This document shows, piece after piece, positions 42,709 to 46,948 of a stretch of 46,948 nucleotides of DNA (the first letter of the stretch is position 1; each line of letters begins with the position of its first letter). Source of the DNA: Bacillota bacterium (GTDB lineage Bacteria > Bacillota > Clostridia > Lachnospirales > Lachnospiraceae); assembly GCA_023416695.1 (NCBI GenBank), contig JAEZGY010000056.1, positions 1 through 46,948 of the forward strand, given 5' to 3'. The notes under the pieces were generated by a model. It did no database searches, had not been told where the DNA came from, and saw nothing but the letters and a program-made list of their open reading frames with translations. Both the position numbers and the translations under genes were made by a program.

Positions 42709-42751
42709 TTATTTGTACGTTTTTTATTAAAATTTTAGGGAGGAATTATTA

Positions 42752-43333
42752 ATGAAAAAAGAAAATTTCGGAATACCTGCTTCTTTGTTAAACGTAATGG
42801 TTTATGCAATAGCTCTTTATGTTTGTGTTAATAGCTTAGGTCTAATCTGGGTTATGTTAGGTCTTACTATTGCTGCATTTGCACTTGGTTTTAGTGGGAA
42901 TGTAAAGAAAACATTAATTCAAGCTAGTGCTTTAGTATTAATGTTTTTTGCTGTAGATGTAATATTTGGTTTCTTTGGTACATTATTTGCTTTTGTAACT
43001 AAAATTGATATAGCCTATAACAATGTGAAAATCATCATGGTTAGAATAGTAGATATTGGTGCTTATGCCGTATTTGTAACGTTAGGAATCATGGCTTTAG
43101 TAAATAAAGATTTGTTTGTTAACCCTGTACATAAAGCAGTGGATGGCTTTGTTCCACGTCCTGTATACCAACAACAATATCAAGGACAGCCACAACAATA
43201 TCAAGGACAACCACAACAGTATCAAGGACAGCCACAACAGTATCAAGGACAGCCACAACAATATCAAGGACAGCCACAACAGTATCAAGGGCAGCCACAA
43301 CAGTATCAAGGACAGCCACAACAACCTAAGTAA
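42752..43333 (+). CDS. Membrane protein with C-terminal YQGQPQQ repeats
   Basis: A 193-residue protein I cannot place in a named family with confidence. Three to four hydrophobic segments occupy residues 8-118 (landmarks NVMVYAIALYVCVNSLGLIW, IQASALVLMFFAVDVIFGFF, VFVTLGIMALV). After a short FVPRPVYQQQ linker come seven exact YQGQPQQ repeats (143-191) and a final Pro-Lys. AGGGAGG precedes the ATG. The tail resembles that of the DUF4190-like protein at 6536-7144. It diverges from the MocR-like gene, which may control it. No catalytic residues are evident. Confidence 0.8.
   Translation: MKKENFGIPASLLNVMVYAIALYVCVNSLGLIWVMLGLTIAAFALGFSGNVKKTLIQASALVLMFFAVDVIFGFFGTLFAFVTKIDIAYNNVKIIMVRIVDIGAYAVFVTLGIMALVNKDLFVNPVHKAVDGFVPRPVYQQQYQGQPQQYQGQPQQYQGQPQQYQGQPQQYQGQPQQYQGQPQQYQGQPQQPK
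43178..43324 (+). repeat. Seven 21-bp tandem repeats
   Basis: Units starting at 43178, 43199, 43220, 43241, 43262, 43283 and 43304 differ only at a few third-codon bases (for example CAA/CAG). They encode the YQGQPQQ tail. Near identity implies recent expansion or homogenisation. Confidence 0.9.
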
Positions 43334-43365
43334 GATTGTTTGAGATATTTTTAAAATAAAAAGCC

Positions 43366-43394
43366 TTTACAATAGTTATTACATGTGTTACTAT
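43366..43394 (+). promoter_or_regulatory. rpsO promoter
   Basis: TTTACA (43366-43371), 17 bases, TACTAT (43389-43394). The transcript would start near 43401. Confidence 0.7.
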
Positions 43395-43400
43395 AACGAA

Positions 43401-43484
43401 GGTAAAGAATTCCGATACTCAGATTTAGGACACTCCGACCTATCTCTTAGTATTTGGGGTATCAAAAAAATAGGAGGATTTACA
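43401..43484 (+). promoter_or_regulatory. Structured rpsO leader, candidate S15 autoregulatory RNA
   Basis: The leader can fold as nested stems: GATAC (43414-43418) with GTATC (43459-43463), AGAT (43421-43424) with ATCT (43442-43445), and AGG (43427-43429) with CCT (43439-43441), with a bulge between the last two. Ribosomal protein S15 represses its own mRNA through leader structures in several bacterial groups, so this is a plausible binding site. I cannot match it to a specific described class. Confidence 0.4.
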
Positions 43485-43751
43485 ATGATTAGCAAAGAAA
43501 AGAAACAACAAATCATTGCTGAATATGGTAGAACAGCTAACGATACTGGTTCACCAGAAGTTCAGATCGCTTTATTAACTCAGAGAATTTCTGAATTAAC
43601 AGAACATTTAAAGAGCAATAAGAAGGATCATCATTCTAGAAGAGGTCTTTTAAAGATGGTAGGTCAGAGACGTGGTTTACTTGAATATTTAAAGAAGACT
43701 GATCTTGAAGGATATCGTACTTTAATCGAGCGTTTAGGATTAAGAAAATAA
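43485..43751 (+). CDS. rpsO: 30S ribosomal protein S15
   Basis: An 88-residue protein, the usual S15 length, which binds 16S rRNA early in 30S assembly. NDTGSPEVQIALLTQRISEL, then HLKSNKKDHHSRRGLL, are diagnostic. AGGAGG at 43472-43477 sets the ATG at 43485; the frame extends upstream to 43383 but that part is the leader. It has its own promoter and terminator. Confidence 0.98.
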   Translation: MISKEKKQQIIAEYGRTANDTGSPEVQIALLTQRISELTEHLKSNKKDHHSRRGLLKMVGQRRGLLEYLKKTDLEGYRTLIERLGLRK

Positions 43752-43764
43752 TTTTTATGTTTAC

Positions 43765-43793
43765 AAAACCTCACATACTATGTGGGGTTTTTG
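43765..43793 (+). terminator. rpsO terminator
   Basis: AAAACCTCACA pairs with TGTGGGGTTTT (one G-U pair) around a 5-nt loop and exits into TTTT. The following stretch to 43916 shows nothing I can name. Confidence 0.82.
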
Positions 43794-43916
43794 TTATTTA
43801 ATAGAAAAAAACTCCAAAAGTATTCTAGGATGAAGATGGGTATACTATTTTTTGAACATAAATATCAAGTATTTAATTTTGTACACGATTTAGTACTTTA
43901 TATTGCGAGTTTTGTC

Positions 43917-43945
43917 TTGTATGGCAAATTTAAATGTTTTATAAT
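43917..43945 (+). promoter_or_regulatory. pta-ackA promoter
   Basis: TTGTAT (43917-43922), 17 bases, TATAAT (43940-43945). The -10 overlaps the in-frame ATG at 43945, which therefore cannot be the pta start. Confidence 0.7.
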
Positions 43946-43986
43946 TGAATTTATGGAAAATTATATACACGAAAGGAGTCCTAGAA

Positions 43987-44985
43987 GTGGGATTTATAGA
44001 CACAATTAAAGCAAGGGCAAAAACAAATAAGAAAACAATAGTTTTACCAGAATCTAACGATATTCGTACAATTGAAGCAGCATCCAAGGTACTTGCTGAG
44101 GAGATTGCAAACGTAGTCTTAGTAGGTAAAAAAGAAGAAATTAATAAAATAGCGCAAGGTTATGATATTTCAAAAGCAACAATTGTTGACCCTGAGACAT
44201 CAGACAAACTTCCACAATATATTGATTTGTTAGTTGAATTACGTAAAGCTAAAGGAATGACACCAGAAAAAGCAAAAGAATTATTAACAAAAGACTATTT
44301 GTATTACGGTGTAACAATGGTAAAAGCAGGAGATGCTGATGGAATGGTTTCCGGTGCATGCCATGCTACTGCTGATGTTTTACGTCCATCCTTACAGATT
44401 TTAAAGACTGCACCAGGAACTAAACTTGTATCATCATTTTTCTTAATGGAAGTTCCAAACTGTGAGTATGGTGCAAATGGAACTTTTATATTTTCAGATT
44501 GTGGATTAGTTCAGAATCCAACTAGTGAAGAATTAGCAGTTATCGCTTGCAGTAGTGCCAAGAGTTTTGAATTATTAGTAGAAGAAGAGCCAATTGTAGC
44601 TATGCTTTCACACTCAACAAAGGGTAGTGCTAAGCATGCTGATGTAGATAAAGTAGTTAGTGCTACAGCACTTGCTAAAGAAGAGTGTCCTGATGTGAAG
44701 ATTGACGGTGAATTCCAATTAGATGCAGCTATCGTTCCAAGTGTTGGCCACTCCAAAGCTCCGGATAGTGATATTGCTGGAAAAGCAAACGTATTAGTGT
44801 TCCCAGATCTTGATGCAGGAAATATTGGTTATAAGTTAGTTCAAAGACTTGCTAAAGCTGAAGCATATGGCCCAATTACACAAGGTATTGCAAGGCCTGT
44901 AAATGACCTTTCCCGTGGCTGTTCCGCTGATGATATTGTAGGCGTAGTTGCAATTACAGCAGTTCAGGCAACAACAAATAAATAG
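43987..44985 (+). CDS. pta: Phosphate acetyltransferase
   Basis: A 332-residue enzyme that converts acetyl-CoA and phosphate to acetyl phosphate. Landmarks are KTIVLPESNDIRTIEAASKV, DGMVSGACHATADVLRPSLQ and VGHSKAPDSDIAGKANVLVF. I place the start at GTG 43987 because AAAGGAG at 43973-43979 fits and because the upstream ATG lies in the promoter. It precedes ackA by 56 bases; together they make ATP and acetate during fermentation. Confidence 0.97.
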   Translation: MGFIDTIKARAKTNKKTIVLPESNDIRTIEAASKVLAEEIANVVLVGKKEEINKIAQGYDISKATIVDPETSDKLPQYIDLLVELRKAKGMTPEKAKELLTKDYLYYGVTMVKAGDADGMVSGACHATADVLRPSLQILKTAPGTKLVSSFFLMEVPNCEYGANGTFIFSDCGLVQNPTSEELAVIACSSAKSFELLVEEEPIVAMLSHSTKGSAKHADVDKVVSATALAKEECPDVKIDGEFQLDAAIVPSVGHSKAPDSDIAGKANVLVFPDLDAGNIGYKLVQRLAKAEAYGPITQGIARPVNDLSRGCSADDIVGVVAITAVQATTNK

Positions 44986-45041
44986 AGCAATAAGTAAGAT
45001 AGAGTACAGTATTTATAAAACTGTATATAAGGAGATTTAAC

Positions 45042-46232
45042 ATGAATGTATTAGTAATTAACTGTGGAAGTTCATCATTAAAATATCAATTGATTGATTC
45101 CAATACTGAGAAAGCATTAGCAGTAGGTATCTGTGAGAGAATTGGAATTGATGGACGTTTAAATCATACACCAGCTGGTGGCGAGAAGATTGTTATCAAT
45201 GAAGAGATGCCAACTCATGAGAAGGCAATCAAAATGGTATTAGATGCTTTAACTAATAGCTCCTATGGTGTAATTAAATCCCTAGATGAAATAGGTGCTG
45301 TTGGACATAGAGTAGTTCATGGTGGAGAGAAATTTGCACATTCTGTAATCATTGATGATGAAGTTATAAAAGCAATCGAAGAGTGTAATGACTTAGCACC
45401 TCTTCACAATCCAGCTAACTTAATTGGTATTAATGCATGCAAGGCTCTTATGCCAAACACGCCTATGGTTGCTGTTTTTGATACAGCTTTCCATCAAACA
45501 ATGCCAAAAACTGCTTATATGTACGGTATTCCTGTAGAATACTATGATAAATATAAAGTTAGAAGATATGGTTTCCATGGAACAAGCCATAGCTATGTAT
45601 CTAAGAGAGCTATTAAACTTGCTGGCTTAGATCCAAAGAACTCCAAGGTAATCGTATGCCACTTAGGTAATGGCGCTAGTGTTACTGCAGTGAAGAATGG
45701 TGAATCCGTTGATACTTCCATGGGGCTTACTCCATTAGAAGGTCTTATTATGGGTACAAGAAGTGGTGATATCGATCCAGCTATTATGGAATTCATTGCG
45801 AAGAAGGAAAACTTAACTCTTGAACAAGTGATGAATATCCTTAATAAAGAATCTGGTGTATATGGTTTATCTGGTGGTGTATCTAGTGACTTTAGAGACT
45901 TAGATCATGCTGCAGAGGAAGGTAACGAACTTTGTAAAGAAGCAATTGACGTATTTGCTTATCGTGTAGTTAAATATATTGGTGGATATGCTGCAGCAAT
46001 GAATGGTGTAGATGCCATTGCCTTTACTGCAGGTCTTGGTGAAAATGATAAGAAAGTTCGTGCTGAAATAGCTTCTTATCTAGGATATCTTGGTGCTTTC
46101 ATTGACGAAGAGAAGAATGATGTTAGAGGTGTAGAACGCATTATCTCTACTGATGACTCTAAAGTAAAGCTTTTATTAGTTCCAACCAACGAAGAACTTG
46201 CTATCTGCCGTGAAACGGTAGAGTTAGTATAA
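45042..46232 (+). CDS. ackA: Acetate kinase
   Basis: A 396-residue enzyme that makes ATP and acetate from acetyl phosphate. The ASKHA-fold signatures are VINCGSSSLKYQLID at the start, GHRVVHGGEKF, AVFDTAFHQTMP, RRYGFHGTSHSYVS and GLTPLEGLIMGTRSGDIDPA. AAGGAG precedes the ATG. No promoter separates it from pta, so they form one operon. Confidence 0.98.
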   Translation: MNVLVINCGSSSLKYQLIDSNTEKALAVGICERIGIDGRLNHTPAGGEKIVINEEMPTHEKAIKMVLDALTNSSYGVIKSLDEIGAVGHRVVHGGEKFAHSVIIDDEVIKAIEECNDLAPLHNPANLIGINACKALMPNTPMVAVFDTAFHQTMPKTAYMYGIPVEYYDKYKVRRYGFHGTSHSYVSKRAIKLAGLDPKNSKVIVCHLGNGASVTAVKNGESVDTSMGLTPLEGLIMGTRSGDIDPAIMEFIAKKENLTLEQVMNILNKESGVYGLSGGVSSDFRDLDHAAEEGNELCKEAIDVFAYRVVKYIGGYAAAMNGVDAIAFTAGLGENDKKVRAEIASYLGYLGAFIDEEKNDVRGVERIISTDDSKVKLLLVPTNEELAICRETVELV

Positions 46233-46256
46233 AAAGACCTAAATGTCTTTGCTTTT
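46233..46256 (+). terminator. Weak terminator after ackA
   Basis: A 6-bp stem (AAAGAC at 46233-46238, GTCTTT at 46245-46250) followed by GCTTTT. The stem is short. Confidence 0.45.
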
Positions 46257-46289
46257 ACTATGTTATGATTAGAAATTGCAACAAATGGA

Positions 46290-46318
46290 TTGACAAACCC
46301 TTATCTAATCAGTATAAT
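46290..46318 (+). promoter_or_regulatory. Promoter of the DUF177-rpmF operon
   Basis: A perfect consensus promoter: TTGACA (46290-46295), 17 bases, TATAAT (46313-46318). Confidence 0.88.
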
Positions 46319-46356
46319 AATAAAAGTGTGAAAATTAGGGAGAAATGGAGAACACA

Positions 46357-46884
46357 ATGCTGATTGATTTAGGCAAGATTATGTCTGTTAAGGACAAAAT
46401 CCAAAACATTGAGGCCCCATTAGAACTTACCAATTTTAGCTTAGATGGATATGAATATCCCTTTGTATCGAAGAATCCAGTCCATTTAACGATTACAAAT
46501 CTAGGCAATCGTAAGATAAATGTGGTATGTGAAACAAAACTTTCTCTTAATATTCCATGTAACAGATGTCTTGAGGACGTGGAAACATTTTTTGATATTA
46601 AGCTATCAAAAAATTTAGATTTCAACGATACTGACAAAGACAGGATCAAAGAATTAGATGAAGCGAATTATATATGTGGAAATAATCTGGATGTAGATCG
46701 TATGATTTATGATGAGATTGTCATTGAGTTTCCTCTGCGTGTATTATGTAAGGAGGATTGTAAAGGTCTTTGTAAGGTATGTGGTGCCAATAAGAACCAT
46801 GAAACTTGCAATTGTGATGATACAGTATTAGACCCAAGAATGTCAGTAATCCGCGATATCTTTAAAAATTTTAAGGAGGTGTGA
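46357..46884 (+). CDS. YceD/DUF177 family protein
   Basis: A 175-residue protein of the DUF177 family, almost always encoded just before rpmF and linked to 23S rRNA or large-subunit biogenesis. It has Cys pairs in NIPCNRCLEDVETF and a C-terminal Cys-rich segment (CKEDCKGLCKVCG, then CNCDD) that may bind zinc. Two in-frame ATG codons compete: 46345 lies only two bases after GGGAG, while 46357 has GGAG six bases upstream, so I use the latter. Confidence 0.92.
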   Translation: MLIDLGKIMSVKDKIQNIEAPLELTNFSLDGYEYPFVSKNPVHLTITNLGNRKINVVCETKLSLNIPCNRCLEDVETFFDIKLSKNLDFNDTDKDRIKELDEANYICGNNLDVDRMIYDEIVIEFPLRVLCKEDCKGLCKVCGANKNHETCNCDDTVLDPRMSVIRDIFKNFKEV

Positions 46885-46886
46885 CC

Positions 46887-46948
46887 ATGTCTATCTGTCC
46901 AAAGAATAAATCTTCTAAAGCAAGAAGAGATAGCCGTAGAGCAAACTG
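46887..46948 (+). CDS. rpmF: 50S ribosomal protein L32, N-terminal part (cut by window edge)
   Basis: The first 20 codons read MSICPKNKSSKARRDSRRAN, matching the start of L32. AAGGAGG sits 7 bases before the ATG, overlapping the end of the DUF177 gene. The rest lies outside the window. Confidence 0.9.
   Translation, partial: MSICPKNKSSKARRDSRRAN

Noticed and set aside
43178..43324. Regular repeats that could suggest a CRISPR array
   Set aside because: The units are contiguous 21-bp coding repeats without spacers, and no cas genes are present.
43097..43343. Several open frames on both strands over the YQGQPQQ repeats
   Set aside because: A 21-bp repeat without stops in one frame lacks stops in others too; these are shadows.
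43383..43484. 34-residue N-terminal extension of S15
   Set aside because: It covers the promoter -10 and the leader; S15 is normally 88-89 residues and AGGAGG sets the start at 43485.

Overview
The window is low-GC, gene-dense chromosomal DNA of a Gram-positive anaerobe. It most resembles a Lachnospiraceae / Clostridium cluster XIVa genome of the Lachnoclostridium kind. The evidence is strong AAGGAGG ribosome binding sites, housekeeping promoters with 17-bp spacers, the Firmicutes-only polymerase PolC, a CIRCE operator, ThiT with a TPP riboswitch, a decarboxylase sodium pump, Pta-AckA acetate fermentation, and the Firmicutes gene orders frr-uppS-cdsA-dxr-rseP-ispG-polC and rimP-nusA-ylxR-ylxQ-infB-rbfA-nrnA-truB-ribF. 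The assignment rests on gene content and style, not on a search.

Layout. 1-4166: end of a substrate-binding protein, a terminator, then a YtfR/YtfT/YjfF-type sugar ABC importer. 4287-4945: an Hsp20 chaperone under a CIRCE-like operator. 4949-5840 (minus): thiT behind a TPP riboswitch. 6039-7144: two small membrane proteins (DUF2752-like and DUF4190-like with a Q/N/Y-rich tail). 7229-10707 (minus): four-gene sodium-pumping oxaloacetate decarboxylase operon oadG-bcc-oadB-oadA. 10869-17800: a KdpD/KdpE-like two-component pair without kdpFABC, an unknown membrane protein, secDF, a COG2426 transporter and a Na/Pi cotransporter with a PhoU domain. 17925-20380: a peptidase-C15-like protein lacking its catalytic Cys, an acidic bactofilin and an unknown protein. 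20394-31776: pyrH, frr, isoprenoid and phospholipid genes, site-2 protease and polC. 31813-32668: an XRE regulator, a cluster of palindromes and tRNA-Glu(CTC), all interrupting the usual polC-rimP order. 32745-41085: rimP to ribF. 41132-43333: a MocR-type regulator diverging from a membrane protein with a YQGQPQQ-repeat tail, interrupting the usual ribF-rpsO order. 43366-46948: rpsO, pta, ackA, DUF177 and the start of rpmF.

Most of the window is core metabolism and information processing. No phage, CRISPR, defence or biosynthetic system is visible and I did not find a convincing new multi-gene system. The points most worth a second look are the C15 pseudo-peptidase (Cys to Ala), the MocR protein whose PLP lysine position reads Arg, a dispersed palindromic element found at both places where conserved gene order is broken, the orphan KdpDE-like pair next to secDF, and several leader-RNA or operator structures (CIRCE, TPP, rpsO and rimP leaders, mocR operator).
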